A DNA stretch of 64,000 nucleotides from DYRB01 sp963802205 (GCA_963802205.1 CAWDHW010000004.1:62001-126000); one strand, 5' to 3'. Counted from the first letter of the stretch, positions 54,225 to 63,351 are shown. Made by a program: numbers and translations. Notes: a model not told the origin generated them from the sequence alone.

Positions 54225-55112
54225 TCACCCCAGCACTGGACCCCACCAGCGACCACAGCGCAACTGTGAGATTGAACCATAATAAGGACCACCGGCGGCG
54301 ATTGCCGTGGCGCCACTCCCCGGCGAGATAGCCAGGACCGGGGTGAAACTGGAGTTGAAACCACCGTTGCCCAATTGGCCGGACCCGCCGTCGCCCCAGC
54401 ACTGGACACCCCCGGAAACCACGGCACAGCTATGTCCGTCGCCAGCGGCAATGGCAATCGCGCCTTTACCCGCTGGGATAGCCTGAACAGGTGTGGGGCT
54501 GGAGTTGCCGCCGCCGTTGCCCAGTTGGCCATACCTGCCATCACCCCAGCACTGGACCCCGCCATTGACGACCGCGCAGCTATGGTAACTACCGGCCGCG
54601 ACGGCAGTGGCTCCGCTCCCTACCGGGATGGCCCAAACCGGGTTAAGGCTTGAGTTGGTGCTGCCGTTGCCCAATTGGCCGGACCCGCCATTACCCCAGC
54701 ACTGGACCCCGCCATCGACGACCGCGCAGCTATGGGAACTACCGGCCGCGACGGCAGTGGCTCCGCTACCCGGGGGCAGGGCCTGGACGGGGACCAGACT
54801 TGCCTTTGTTGTGCCATTGCCTAACTGTCCATCTTCATTGGCACCCCAACAGCGCACCCCACCATCGGCGATAGCGCAACTGTGGCCATCGCCCGCCGCC
54901 ACCGCTGTTGCTCCGCCCTGGAGGGATTGGAGGAACACCGCGGAGACCTGTTTATCGACGTCCATGACCAAGGCACAGTCGCTGGCCATCCCCGCCGACT
55001 GGCAATCCCCGCCCCAGCCAACGAAGTAATGATCGCCGGCGGCCGTAGCGGTGAGCGTCACTACCGCGCCCGGGGGGGTAGACGCCGGCCGGGCTGCCGC
55101 CGATGCTGCCAC
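54225..55112 (-). CDS. segment of the giant repeat gene: second RCC1 block
   Basis: A 295-aa open piece with the end of module 2's FVGWGGDCQSAG domain followed by five RCC1 units (HSCAVVDGGVQCWGNGGSGQ and variants, ~50 aa each). Frame breaks lie at both ends, so it is not an independent gene. Confidence 0.7.
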   Translation of the reverse strand: MAASAAARPASTPPGAVVTLTATAAGDHYFVGWGGDCQSAGMASDCALVMDVDKQVSAVFLQSLQGGATAVAAGDGHSCAIADGGVRCWGANEDGQLGNGTTKASLVPVQALPPGSGATAVAAGSSHSCAVVDGGVQCWGNGGSGQLGNGSTNSSLNPVWAIPVGSGATAVAAGSYHSCAVVNGGVQCWGDGRYGQLGNGGGNSSPTPVQAIPAGKGAIAIAAGDGHSCAVVSGGVQCWGDGGSGQLGNGGFNSSFTPVLAISPGSGATAIAAGGPYYGSISQLRCGRWWGPVLG

Positions 55113-56100
55113 CCGTAGCCGGGTCGATGGTCAGGGTACGGTTGGTGTTATCGAAGACGAGTTGATCCAGCCAGCCGGCATCCTCGCCCGAAGCGTTACT
55201 CGCGTCCTTTTCGTAGATCCAGGTGAGGGTGTGCGCGCCGGCGGGGACATAAGCTGAGAATTTTGCCCAATCGCGCTCACCGGTGATCGCGCCCTGCTCC
55301 ACTCCGTCCAAGTCGAAACGAAGCAAATCCCAGCCCGGTTCGCTGGAGACCTTCCACCAGAAAGACAGATAACCCGGCCCGCTAAGGCTGGTGGACAGGG
55401 TGCTGGTCTGGCTGTCGCCGATGGCCCCCGACTGTGCGGCGGCGACACCGTCGTGGGTCACCCGCTCTTGGGCAAACCAGGACCCGTTACCGCCATTGGT
55501 CCAATCGGCGCCCTCCAGATCGAGCGATCGGGTCATGGCATCGCTCAGCGGAGCAAAGCGCGCAACGGCCGTCTTGGTCCCCGCTATTTGGAGTTCGCAA
55601 GTGGTAGAGGTCGCGGTGGCGCAATCACCCTCCCAACCGACGAAGCTGCTGAGACCTCCCGGAGTAGCGACCAGGGTCACCGTCGTGGGGGCGGGGTAGC
55701 GGAAGGTGCAGTTCGAGGTGCAGTCGCTACCCGGTGGGTTACTGGTCACTCGCCCGGCGCCCTGGAGCTGCACATTGAGGATGTCCACATAGACTCGCGG
55801 TTCCAGGCCCCGGGTCCAGACTGGGGCGGCGGTATTGCTTTGGGTTCCGTCGCCGAGTTGACCGGAGGAATTGTAGCCCCAGCACTGGATGCCGCCATCG
55901 ACCACGGCGCAGCTATGGTAACTACCGGCGGCGACGGCACTGGCCCCGATGCCCGCTGGGAGGGCCTGGACCGGGGTGGCGCTGGGGTTGGTGACTGCCG
56001 TTGCCCAGTTGGCCTTGCCAGCCTTCACCCCAGCACTTGACCCCGCCATCGACCACGGCGCAACTGTGGTCAGCACCCGCGGCGACGGCCGTGGCTCCAT
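54952..56100 (-). CDS. segment of the giant repeat gene: module 2 sandwich domains
   Basis: A 382-aa open piece: last RCC1 unit of block 1, a Cys repeat (FVGWEGDCATATSTTCEL), and the jelly-roll-like domain with VTHDGVAAAQSGAIGDSQTS, YLSFWWKVSSEPGWD, HTLTWIYEKD. The same domain with ~60% similar residues occurs in the 56224-58539 segment. Confidence 0.7.
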   Translation of the reverse strand: MEPRPSPRVLTTVAPWSMAGSSAGVKAGKANWATAVTNPSATPVQALPAGIGASAVAAGSYHSCAVVDGGIQCWGYNSSGQLGDGTQSNTAAPVWTRGLEPRVYVDILNVQLQGAGRVTSNPPGSDCTSNCTFRYPAPTTVTLVATPGGLSSFVGWEGDCATATSTTCELQIAGTKTAVARFAPLSDAMTRSLDLEGADWTNGGNGSWFAQERVTHDGVAAAQSGAIGDSQTSTLSTSLSGPGYLSFWWKVSSEPGWDLLRFDLDGVEQGAITGERDWAKFSAYVPAGAHTLTWIYEKDASNASGEDAGWLDQLVFDNTNRTLTIDPATGGSIGGSPAGVYPPGRGSDAHRYGRRRSLLRWLGRGLPVGGDGQRLCLGHGRR

Positions 56101-56223
56101 TTCCTACCGGGATGGCCCAAACCGGGATAAGGCTTGAGTCGGTGCTGCCGTTACCCAGTTGGCCGATACCCGCCATCACCCCAGCACTGGACCCCGCCAT
56201 CGACCACGGCGCAGCTATGGGAA

Positions 56224-58539
56224 CTACCGGCGGCGACGGCACTGGCCCCGATGCCCGCTGGGAGGGCCTGGACCGGGGTGGCGCTGGAGTTGGTGCCGCC
56301 GTTGCCCAATTGGCCGTCCGCACCCAGCCATGACGGTGCCGCCGTTGCCCAGTTGGCCTATAGCCTCTCCCCCAGCACTTGACCCCGCCATCGACCACGG
56401 CGCAGCTATGGTAACGCCGGCGGCGACGGCGGTGACGCCTTTACCCGCCGGGATGGCCCGAACAGGTGTGGGGCTTGAGTTGCTGCTGCCGTTGCCCAGT
56501 TGGCCTTCATAGCCTCTCCCCCAACACTTGACCCCGCCATCGACCACGGCGCAACTATGGGAACTACCGGCGGCGACGGCCGTGGCTCCATTTCCTACCG
56601 GGATGGCCCAAACCGGGTTAAGGCTTGAGTTGGTGCTGCCGTTGCCCAATTGGCCGTACCCGCCATAACCCCAGCACTGGACCCCGCCATCGACGACGGC
56701 GCAGCTATGGGAACTACCGGCCGCGACGGCAGTGGCTCCGCTACCCGGGGGCAGGGCCTGGACGGGGATCAGACTTGCCTCTGTTGTGCCATTGCCTAAC
56801 TGTCCAGCTCCATTGGCACCCCAACAGCGCACCCCACCATCGGCGATAGCGCAACTGTGGCCATCGCCCGCCGCCACCGCTGTTGCTCCGCCCTGGAGGG
56901 CTTGGATGAACACCGCGGAGACCTGTTTATCGACGTCCATGACCAAGGCACAGTCGCTGGCCATCCCCGCCGACTGGCAATCCCCGCCCCAGCCGCCGAA
57001 GTAATAGCCCGTTGCCGGCTCCGCCACCAGGGTGAGGGAGGTGCCCAGTGGATAGCCACCCCCCTCAGCCCCGGTGATGGTGCCGCCAACCGGGGGTTCG
57101 ATGACCAGCGTACGGTCAGCATTGTCGAAGACCACTCCGTCCAGCCAGCCGGCATCCTGGCCACCTCGCCCGGTCTCGTCCTTTACATAGGCCCAGGTCA
57201 GGGTGTGGGCACCAGCGGGGACATAAACAAAGACTTGTGTCCAATCCGTCTCGCCGCTGATGGCGCCCTTTTCCACGTCGTCCAGGTAGAAGTGCAGGTA
57301 ATCCCAATTCTGCTCACTCGACGCCTTCCACCAGAAGGAGAGATAGGCCGGCCCGGTGACTGTCGCCTCCAGTTCGCTACTCTGGTTGTCGCCGATGGCG
57401 CCGGATTGGGCGGCATCCACCCCGTCATGAGTCACCCGATCCTGAGCGAACCAGGGGGCGCTGCCGGCTTGATACCAGTCGATACCGGGCAGGGCCTGGT
57501 CCAGGTCGAGGACCTGGCTCAGGACCAAGTCGTCGGTGCGTGGGACGAAATGGGCGCTGACGGTCCGATCGGCCGCAAGGGTTAGGTTGCACCTCAGGTC
57601 GATCCCCGCTGGGGCGCAATCGCCGCCCCAGCCGGCAAAGGTGCTCACGGGTTGGGTCGAGGCCAGGAGCCGCACGGCGGTATTGGCGGGATAAATGGCC
57701 GAGCACACCTGACCGCAGTCGATGGTCCCGTCGGGCAGGGTGCTATTGATCAGGCCGCTGCCGCCGCCCGTGCGATTCACCAACAGGAGTTTGCCGTCGA
57801 TGGCAAATTTGGCGACGAAAGCGTCGCCGTTGTAAGTGTTGTCAGTGTCGAAGGCGCCACCCGTGGTTGGGAAATCGCCTGAACAAGAACTGCCTGTGAC
57901 GTAGGCGTTTCCGGCACTATCCACGGCGACGCCATGGCCGATATCGTTGTTACTACCTCCAAGGTAGCTGCCATAGACCAGCCCAGTGCCGTCAGGGGTC
58001 AACACAGCCAGAAAGGCATCCGTATAGGGACCTATAGGACCGGCCAGGTCCGGATAGGGGGCATACCGTACAGGGAGACCGCTTGACCGAGTTTCCCCAG
58101 TGACATAGGCAAGGCCGCGGGCATCGACCGCGATGGCGTGGCCTGAATCATTGTTTTGCCCGCCGAAATAGGTGGCATAGTCCAAGGCGGTGCCCGCGGC
58201 GTTGAGCTTGGCGATAAAGCCATCAGAATCACCCGCGGGACTGGGATAGGCGGCACCTTCGGTGACGGGAAAATCACCGGAATTGGTATAGCCCGTAATG
58301 TAGGCATTGCCCGCGCCGTCCACGGCGATGCCATTTCCATAATCGATATTATTGCCACCGAGGTAGGTGGCGTATTCCAGGCCCGTGCCCGCGGCGTTGA
58401 GCTTGGCGATAAAGCCATCAGAATACACCCGCGGGACTGGGATAGGCGGCACCTTCGGTGACGGGAAAATCACCGGAATCGGTAGTAGCCCGTAATGTAG
58501 GCATTGCCCGCGCCGTCCACGGCGATGCCAGATCCACAA
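56224..58539 (-). CDS. segment of the giant repeat gene: SBBP repeats, module 1, RCC1 block 1
   Basis: A 771-aa open piece. Four to five SBBP repeats (YATYLGGNNIDYGNGIAVDG, AYITGYTNSGDFP pattern), a Cys repeat (FAGWGGDCAPAG), the jelly-roll-like domain (YLSFWWKASSEQNWDYLHF), a second GGWGGDCQSAG unit, then RCC1 units until the frame fails near 56390. Confidence 0.75.
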   Translation of the reverse strand: MWIWHRRGRRGQCLHYGLLPIPVIFPSPKVPPIPVPRVYSDGFIAKLNAAGTGLEYATYLGGNNIDYGNGIAVDGAGNAYITGYTNSGDFPVTEGAAYPSPAGDSDGFIAKLNAAGTALDYATYFGGQNNDSGHAIAVDARGLAYVTGETRSSGLPVRYAPYPDLAGPIGPYTDAFLAVLTPDGTGLVYGSYLGGSNNDIGHGVAVDSAGNAYVTGSSCSGDFPTTGGAFDTDNTYNGDAFVAKFAIDGKLLLVNRTGGGSGLINSTLPDGTIDCGQVCSAIYPANTAVRLLASTQPVSTFAGWGGDCAPAGIDLRCNLTLAADRTVSAHFVPRTDDLVLSQVLDLDQALPGIDWYQAGSAPWFAQDRVTHDGVDAAQSGAIGDNQSSELEATVTGPAYLSFWWKASSEQNWDYLHFYLDDVEKGAISGETDWTQVFVYVPAGAHTLTWAYVKDETGRGGQDAGWLDGVVFDNADRTLVIEPPVGGTITGAEGGGYPLGTSLTLVAEPATGYYFGGWGGDCQSAGMASDCALVMDVDKQVSAVFIQALQGGATAVAAGDGHSCAIADGGVRCWGANGAGQLGNGTTEASLIPVQALPPGSGATAVAAGSSHSCAVVDGGVQCWGYGGYGQLGNGSTNSSLNPVWAIPVGNGATAVAAGSSHSCAVVDGGVKCWGRGYEGQLGNGSSNSSPTPVRAIPAGKGVTAVAAGVTIAAPWSMAGSSAGGEAIGQLGNGGTVMAGCGRPIGQRRHQLQRHPGPGPPSGHRGQCRRRR

Positions 58540-59224
58540 TCGCTACTATTGCCACCGAGGTAGGTGGCGTATTCCAGGCCCGTGCCCGCGGCGTTGAGCT
58601 TGGCGATAAAGGCATCATCATAACCCGCGGGACTGGGATAGGCGGCACCTTCGGTGACGGGAAAATCACCGGAAAGGGTATAGCCCGTAATGTAGGCATT
58701 GCCCGCGCCGTCCACGGCGATGCCAGATCCATAATCGCTCATTATTGCCACCGAGGTAGGTGGCGTATTCCAGGCCCGTGCCCGCGGCGTTGAGCTTGGC
58801 GATAAAGCCATCAGAATCACCCGCGGGACTGGGATAGGCGGCACCTTCGGTGACGGGAAAATCACTGGAATTGGTATCGCCCGTAATGTAGGCATTGCCC
58901 GCGCCGTCCACGGCGATACCATATCCATAATCGACACTAATTGCCACCGAGGTAGGTGGCGTATTCCAGGCCCGTGCCCGCGGCGTTGAGCTTGGCGACG
59001 AAGACATCAGAATAGCCAGCATTGGTGATAGCGGCTGCGCCTGCCGTCACGGGAAAATCTAATGAATGAGTCGTACCTGTGACATAGGCCTGGCCAGCCT
59101 CATCAACTGCAATGGCGTGACCCTCCTCACTAGGAACCCCCACCGACAAAGGTCGAGTAAGACAAGACCACCGGGTCGATGACCAGGGGCAGATCGGGCT
59201 GGTAGTGGGCGATCTGGAAACCAA
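58470..59224 (-). pseudogene. SBBP-repeat stretch of the giant gene, three frames
   Basis: Four or five SBBP units split across three overlapping open pieces (58937-59224, 58666-59022, 58470-58937). Each switch is explained by one extra base just after a LGGN codon group (for example GGCAATTAGTGTCGATTATG, where AAT plus six bases is expected). Confidence 0.75.
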
Positions 59225-60095
59225 TCAGGGTTGGGGGCTCTTCGCCAGTGGGCTGAAAGGCAAGTCGCTCCCCGTTCGGCTGACGCAGAACATAACGACC
59301 CTCGACCTGGTGGCGCTCCCCGTCGATGACTTGCCAGATGCGCGGCGCCTGCTGTACCAGGCGACCGCCGGCGACGTTGAGGACGAGGTTGCCCGCCACG
59401 TCGATCTCCAGCCCATCGATACCCGTAAAGGCCAACTGAATCAGGCCAGGATCGGCGCCGGGGGCGACCACGAAGTCATATTCGAGTTGCTGGGGGTTGC
59501 CGTAGTAAACCAGGTCGATGCCGGGATAGACCTCGGCATAACGGACCCTGGCGTAATGCGGAACCCGGGTGCGCCAATGGGCGGGGTCCTTGCCGATGAA
59601 GTAGTTGCTGTAGCCTGGGAGCCTGTCCATGCCTTCCAGGGTCGGCTCCGGATTACGCGCCATCCCCTCCAACTGCATGCGGATCACGGCAGGAGGCGTC
59701 GGGGTCGCCGCGGCTGTGTCCGGGACGATCTCGCGGGTCGTTGATGTGCCTTGGGCCGGCGTGGGCTTGGCCTGACGCAAGACCAGGACGGCTTCGGCGG
59801 GGGTCAGAAAGAGTTGGTAGCCGGGGCCGCGGGCGAGAAATTTGACGGTGGAATCGCTCTGGCCCTGATTGGGCTCGAAGCGCATCGGCAACTGACCATA
59901 GCCGGGCTGGAGTGTCGCGCCGCTGGCGGGGGTTGCCAGGGGGATTGGCTCAGATTCAGCCACCTTGTCATCTTGCGCAACCTCTGCCCAAACAGGGGGT
60001 TCAGGCAACTGGTCATCAGTTATCGTTAGGGGTACCTGCAAGACTGAGCGGTTTGCCTTCCACCGCCGGATCGGAAAGTACCTCGACGCCGACAA
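59130..60095 (-). CDS. N-terminal DUF7948-like domain of the giant repeat gene
   Basis: A 321-aa open piece with the domain that commonly precedes SBBP repeats: MRFEPNQGQSDSTVKFLARG, GYSNYFIGKDPAHWRTRVPH, YARVRYAEVYPGIDLVYYGN, LPLVIDPVVLSYSTFVGG. Its first ~25 residues are out of frame with the true signal peptide, which starts at 60156 in another frame. Confidence 0.8.
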   Translation of the reverse strand: MSASRYFPIRRWKANRSVLQVPLTITDDQLPEPPVWAEVAQDDKVAESEPIPLATPASGATLQPGYGQLPMRFEPNQGQSDSTVKFLARGPGYQLFLTPAEAVLVLRQAKPTPAQGTSTTREIVPDTAAATPTPPAVIRMQLEGMARNPEPTLEGMDRLPGYSNYFIGKDPAHWRTRVPHYARVRYAEVYPGIDLVYYGNPQQLEYDFVVAPGADPGLIQLAFTGIDGLEIDVAGNLVLNVAGGRLVQQAPRIWQVIDGERHQVEGRYVLRQPNGERLAFQPTGEEPPTLIGFQIAHYQPDLPLVIDPVVLSYSTFVGGGS

Positions 60096-60156
60096 GGTTC
60101 ATGGCTAAAAGCAAGGCCATGCTCAAGTAGGTCAGGGGGCGACGGGTACTCTTCAT

Positions 60157-60478
60157 AGCGGACCTCGGCATGGCAGTTTCATATTCCTGGCACGGGTATC
60201 AGGTATGGAAACCGTGATGAGATATATCCCATGAGGATAAACGATTGGATGCTAAGCCTAGTCAGTCATCAAAGCAACTCTATCGCTCTCATTCTGATCT
60301 CATTCTGGGCTTACGGTTTTGCTTCAGCGGGTAACCTGTCGAGCTTTCAGCAAAGGAATTGCTGATTAATTCGGAAGTTTCTCTGCGTGACTTCACGAAA
60401 CAAATGTATTGCGAGACTCACGTCGCTCGAATGCGGAAATAATCGGGGCGATTTCCTAAAGGCGATGAGTGTCATGCC
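60157..60478. promoter_or_regulatory. AT-rich region upstream of the giant repeat gene
   Basis: About 320 bases with lower GC than the surroundings (60180-60420). It should hold the giant gene's promoter. No gene or clear consensus found. Confidence 0.45.
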
Positions 60479-60875
60479 TCAGCTAGCCCGCGCCATTGCT
60501 AGACGGAGCCACTTTTCGGGTGTTGGCTGGGTCCGGGCGCAGGCATGCACGAGACGCCCGACCAGGGAAGGCAGGTCGAAACGGCGGTTGATGCGGATGG
60601 CCGTCTTGAGGTTGGCGATGAAGGTGTTGACCCAGCGGAAGGCTATGCCTGCGTTTGGTGTTGGGCCCTTGCGCCGCAGGCCGCCCCGGAGGTGTAGGTC
60701 GGGCTTCAGCCCGACGGTGGTGTTCGGTGGATACGGCGATGCCCGGTCGGACTAAAGTCCGACCTACACCCAACGAAGACAGAGCCCAGCGGAAAGGCTC
60801 CAGGTCGCTGGAGCGGTGCGGGCGCACGACGATGGCGCCGTACTGCACCACCGCGCCGGCCGCCGCCAACACCAT
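60479..60875 (-). pseudogene. IS1595-family transposase remnant, interrupted by a MITE
   Basis: A C-terminal transposase fragment: FRW|VNTFIANLKTAI followed by NRRFDLPSLVGRLVHACART to a stop at 60479. This recalls the IS1595 C-terminus (WVNTxLxNLKT ... RFNRRFDL), with the middle deleted. The 146-bp element at 60641-60786 sits between FRW and VN. Upstream of it (60795-60875) the frame reads AVVQYGAIVVRPHRSSDLEP. Confidence 0.65.
60641..60786. mobile_element. MITE-like element copy B (146 bp) with 8-bp target duplication
   Basis: Ends GGCTATGCCTGCGTTTGGTG (60641-60660) and, reversed, GGCTCTGTCTTCGTTGGGTG match copy A's terminal repeats. A perfect direct 8-mer CAGCGGAA flanks it (60633-60640, 60787-60794). 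The inner GTAGGTCGGGCTT palindromes match copy A. Removing it together with one duplication rejoins the IS1595-type reading frame. Confidence 0.85.
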
Positions 60876-60963
60876 GCGTCGCGCTTTGGCGGTGCTTTAA
60901 GGCCTGACGTCTGGCCGGATGCGGTATCCTTTGCCGAAATCACAACGAGACGACAGGGGCGCC

Positions 60964-61650
60964 ATGAGGGGTAGAGCGACGTATCGGGGCCGCCGTTGGC
61001 CCTGGATGGCAGGATTGATACTGGGCGCGACCCTGGCCTTGGCCGAGGTCCCCGCCCAGTCGCCGGTTGCCGCGCCCAAGGCGGCTCCAGTGCCAGCCGC
61101 TGTGGCCCCTGCTGCCGCGGTCGTGCCGCCGCCGGCCCAGGTTCAGGCCGCCCCGCCGGTGGCCCAACCTGGCGCCGCAGTGGACGGCTGCACCAAGCAG
61201 GTCTTTGGGCTCTATTGCCTGGGCGCGGATGTCAACGCCCTGTTGCGCCAACGCCCGCCTGGGGATCAACAACGCGACGGAGAGCGCCTCGCGCTGATCT
61301 ACGACCAGGGCACCGAGCAGGACTACGTGATGGCCTTCCGCGGTCGGGTCTATAAGGTGGTGCGGCAGTTCCGTGTCGAGACCCAGCTCATGTACCAGGA
61401 CATCTATGCCCAGTTGCGGGAGAAATACGGCGCCGGCGAGGACCGCAGCCTGTTTCCCGGCTATGCCGAGAGCCCGACCTCACGGCAGGGGTCCATCCGT
61501 CGGGGCGACGGCAAGGCGATCCACGTGTGGAATCCCGCCGAGACCTGGCGTATCGAGTTGACCTGGACGCGGGAGTTCGGCCTCTCGCTGGCCTATATCG
61601 ATAACGCCCTGGAGGCCCAGCAGCGCGTTGCGGTTCAGCGCGGGCTTTAG
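60964..61650 (+). CDS. secreted protein of unknown function
   Basis: A 228-aa exported protein: signal peptide (RRWPWMAGLILGATLALAEV), Ala/Pro-rich linker to about residue 70, then a compact domain with C-TKQVFGLYC, YDQGTEQDYVMAFRGRVYKV, TQLMYQDIYAQLREKYG and WRIELTWTREFGLSLAYID. Two Cys could form a disulfide. ATG 60964 follows AGGGGCGCC; an upstream ATG at 60919 would give a weaker signal peptide. Family not recognized. Confidence 0.75.
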   Translation: MRGRATYRGRRWPWMAGLILGATLALAEVPAQSPVAAPKAAPVPAAVAPAAAVVPPPAQVQAAPPVAQPGAAVDGCTKQVFGLYCLGADVNALLRQRPPGDQQRDGERLALIYDQGTEQDYVMAFRGRVYKVVRQFRVETQLMYQDIYAQLREKYGAGEDRSLFPGYAESPTSRQGSIRRGDGKAIHVWNPAETWRIELTWTREFGLSLAYIDNALEAQQRVAVQRGL

Positions 61651-61669
61651 GCGCGGGCTCTGGGCGCGC

Positions 61670-62587
61670 TCAGGCCTTGATCAGGTGCTTCTCCATCCGG
61701 TAGAGCAGGGTGTCGCGGGTCAGACCCAGCAGCCGGGCGGCCCGGGACTTGTTGCCAGCCGCCATCCCCAGCGCCTGGCGGATCAGCTCCGCCTCCAGGG
61801 CCGTCAGGTCGATGCCGTTGGGCGGGAGTTGGAAGGGGACGGGTTCCGTCGGGGCGGCGTCGCCGCGGCGGATCTCCCAAGGCAGGTCATCCGGGGTCAC
61901 TTCGCGCCCGCCGAAGAGGATAGCCATGCGTTCGCACAGGTTGCGCAGCTCGCGTACGTTGCCGGGCCAGGTGTAGCGGCGCAACAGGCGCAGGGCCATG
62001 GCGGTGTAGCGCGGGGGGCGCTGACGCTGGGCCTGGGCGATCCGGGCGCCGAGATCCTCCACCAGGGGCAGGATGTCCCCGGGCCTGTCCCTCAGGGGCG
62101 GCAACTCCAGCGGGACCACGCACAGGCGGTAGTAGAGATCGCGGCGGAAGGCCCCGAGGCCGACTTCCGAGGCGAGGTCGCGGCCGGTGGTGGCGATTAC
62201 CCGAACCCCAGGGCGCGGCATCGCCCGGCTTGCCTCCCAGGCCGTGAGATAGCGCAGGAGCAGGGCCTGGGCCTCGGCGGAGAGTTCGGCGACCTCGGTC
62301 AGGATCAGGGTCCCGCCCACTGCGCCGCCATTCCCGTCCAGGTAGCGACGCAACCCGACTTCCGGCAGCCCGGCGCAGGCCACAGCGACACAGGCGTGGC
62401 TGGAGCCTGGGCCCAGGCGATGGATCTCCCGGGCCAGGAGCTGCCGGCCTGTCCCGTCCTCGCCGATGATGAGGACATTGGCATCTGTGGCGGCGACCAT
62501 CCGCGCCGCCGCCAGGACCCGCCGCATGGCAGGCGATTCGCCCAGGATGCGCGCTGTGGCTGGGCGTTGCTCGAGGCTTGTGCTCAT
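61670..62587 (-). CDS. degenerate NtrC-type AAA+ regulator with Fis HTH
   Basis: A 305-aa protein built like the central and C-terminal domains of sigma-54 activators, without a receiver. Walker A is GEDGTGRQ (Lys replaced by Arg), Walker B is GGTLILTEVAEL (Asp replaced by Thr), and the GAFTGA loop that contacts sigma-54 is missing by deletion. RRDLYYRLCVVPLELPPLRDR, YTWPGNVRELRNLCER and a Fis-type helix-turn-helix (NKSRAARLLGLTRDTLLYRM) remain. ATG 62587 has GAGGGGG upstream. It probably binds DNA but is unlikely to hydrolyse ATP or open sigma-54 promoters. Overlap with the TauE-like gene is avoided with this start. Confidence 0.85.
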   Translation of the reverse strand: MSTSLEQRPATARILGESPAMRRVLAAARMVAATDANVLIIGEDGTGRQLLAREIHRLGPGSSHACVAVACAGLPEVGLRRYLDGNGGAVGGTLILTEVAELSAEAQALLLRYLTAWEASRAMPRPGVRVIATTGRDLASEVGLGAFRRDLYYRLCVVPLELPPLRDRPGDILPLVEDLGARIAQAQRQRPPRYTAMALRLLRRYTWPGNVRELRNLCERMAILFGGREVTPDDLPWEIRRGDAAPTEPVPFQLPPNGIDLTALEAELIRQALGMAAGNKSRAARLLGLTRDTLLYRMEKHLIKA

Positions 62588-62624
62588 GGTGGACCCCCTC
62601 GATTCCGCCGCACGCGGCGGGTGA

Positions 62625-63329
62625 TCAAAACAGTGTGACATTGTATCCTTGAAAACCCAGGGTAAACAGGGCGAGGGCGATGACGCTCAGGCCCGAGGCG
62701 ACCTGGACCCGACGGTCCCTGGACCAGTCATGCAGCCGCCCCGCCAGCAGCCCGACCGCGAGCATGATCGGCAGGGTGCCGAGCCCGAACAGGGCCATGT
62801 AGAGGGCCCCCGCCACGGGCCCGCCCTGGGCCGGGGCCGAGATCAGCATGGTGTAGACCAGACCGCAGGGCAGCCAGCCCCAGATGGCCCCGAAGATCAG
62901 GGCGCGGGGCAGGGTCGTCACCGGCAGCAGGCGCCGTCCCACGGGTTCCAGATGGCGCCACAGGGGGGCGCCAAGGCGCTCGACCTCCGTGAAGCGGGGG
63001 AACCAGCCGGCGATGTAGAGCCCGATCCCTACCAGCACCAGGGCGGCCAGCCATTGCAGGGCGCGATGGGGCCAGGGATTCGACCCGGCGGAGAGCAGGG
63101 CCCCGCCGATCCAGCCGAAGGCGGCGCCCGCCAAGGCGTAGCTTGCGACCCGGCCCAGGTTGTAGGCGAGCAGAAAGGGCAGCATCCGCGCCCAGTCGCG
63201 ACGGGTCTCCTGGGGGAGCGAGAAGGTCAGGGCCCCGAGGATGCCCCCGCACATCCCGAGACAATGCAGGGCCGCCAGCAGGCCCACCAGAAAGGCCAGG
63301 GCGTAGGAGCCGGTCACGGTCCCGCCCAC
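62625..63329 (-). CDS. TauE/SafE-family (COG2836) membrane protein
   Basis: A 234-aa polytopic membrane protein with about six helices. The HCLGMCGG motif near the N-terminus and GWLPCGLVY later are hallmarks of the COG2836 'sulfite exporter TauE/SafE' group, whose members are often linked to cytochrome oxidase maturation or copper handling rather than sulfite export. Divergent from exbB with only 10-22 bp between starts. Confidence 0.88.
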   Translation of the reverse strand: MGGTVTGSYALAFLVGLLAALHCLGMCGGILGALTFSLPQETRRDWARMLPFLLAYNLGRVASYALAGAAFGWIGGALLSAGSNPWPHRALQWLAALVLVGIGLYIAGWFPRFTEVERLGAPLWRHLEPVGRRLLPVTTLPRALIFGAIWGWLPCGLVYTMLISAPAQGGPVAGALYMALFGLGTLPIMLAVGLLAGRLHDWSRDRRVQVASGLSVIALALFTLGFQGYNVTLF

Positions 63330-63351
63330 GGCAGCACAGTTGGAGACGACA

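Larger units (their letters stand above)
50636..60156 (-). pseudogene. giant secreted repeat-protein gene, frame broken about ten times
   Basis: One ~9.5 kb minus-strand locus. Translation begins at ATG 60156 with a signal peptide (MKSTRRPLTYLSMALLLAMN), then in order: a DUF7948-like domain, ~8 SBBP beta-propeller repeats, module 1 (FxGWGGDC repeat, carbohydrate/jelly-roll-like domain with YLSFWWKASSE, ~7 RCC1 repeats), module 2 (same order), a further Cys-rich repeat, beta-sandwich domains, two dockerin-like units, a jelly-roll domain, two PKD domains and a second copy of that jelly-roll, stopping at 50636. Restored length would exceed 3,000 aa. Breaks are mostly single-base insertions in near-identical repeats (near 60040, 59150, 58940, 58735, 58480, 58430, 56390, 56300, 56000, 55060, 54270, 54120). 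Probably a surface or secreted adhesion protein. Confidence 0.75.

Noticed and set aside
53900..59200. CRISPR-like array because of regular ~150-base repeats
   Set aside because: Repeat units are coding (RCC1 and SBBP), too long and without unique spacers; no cas genes nearby.
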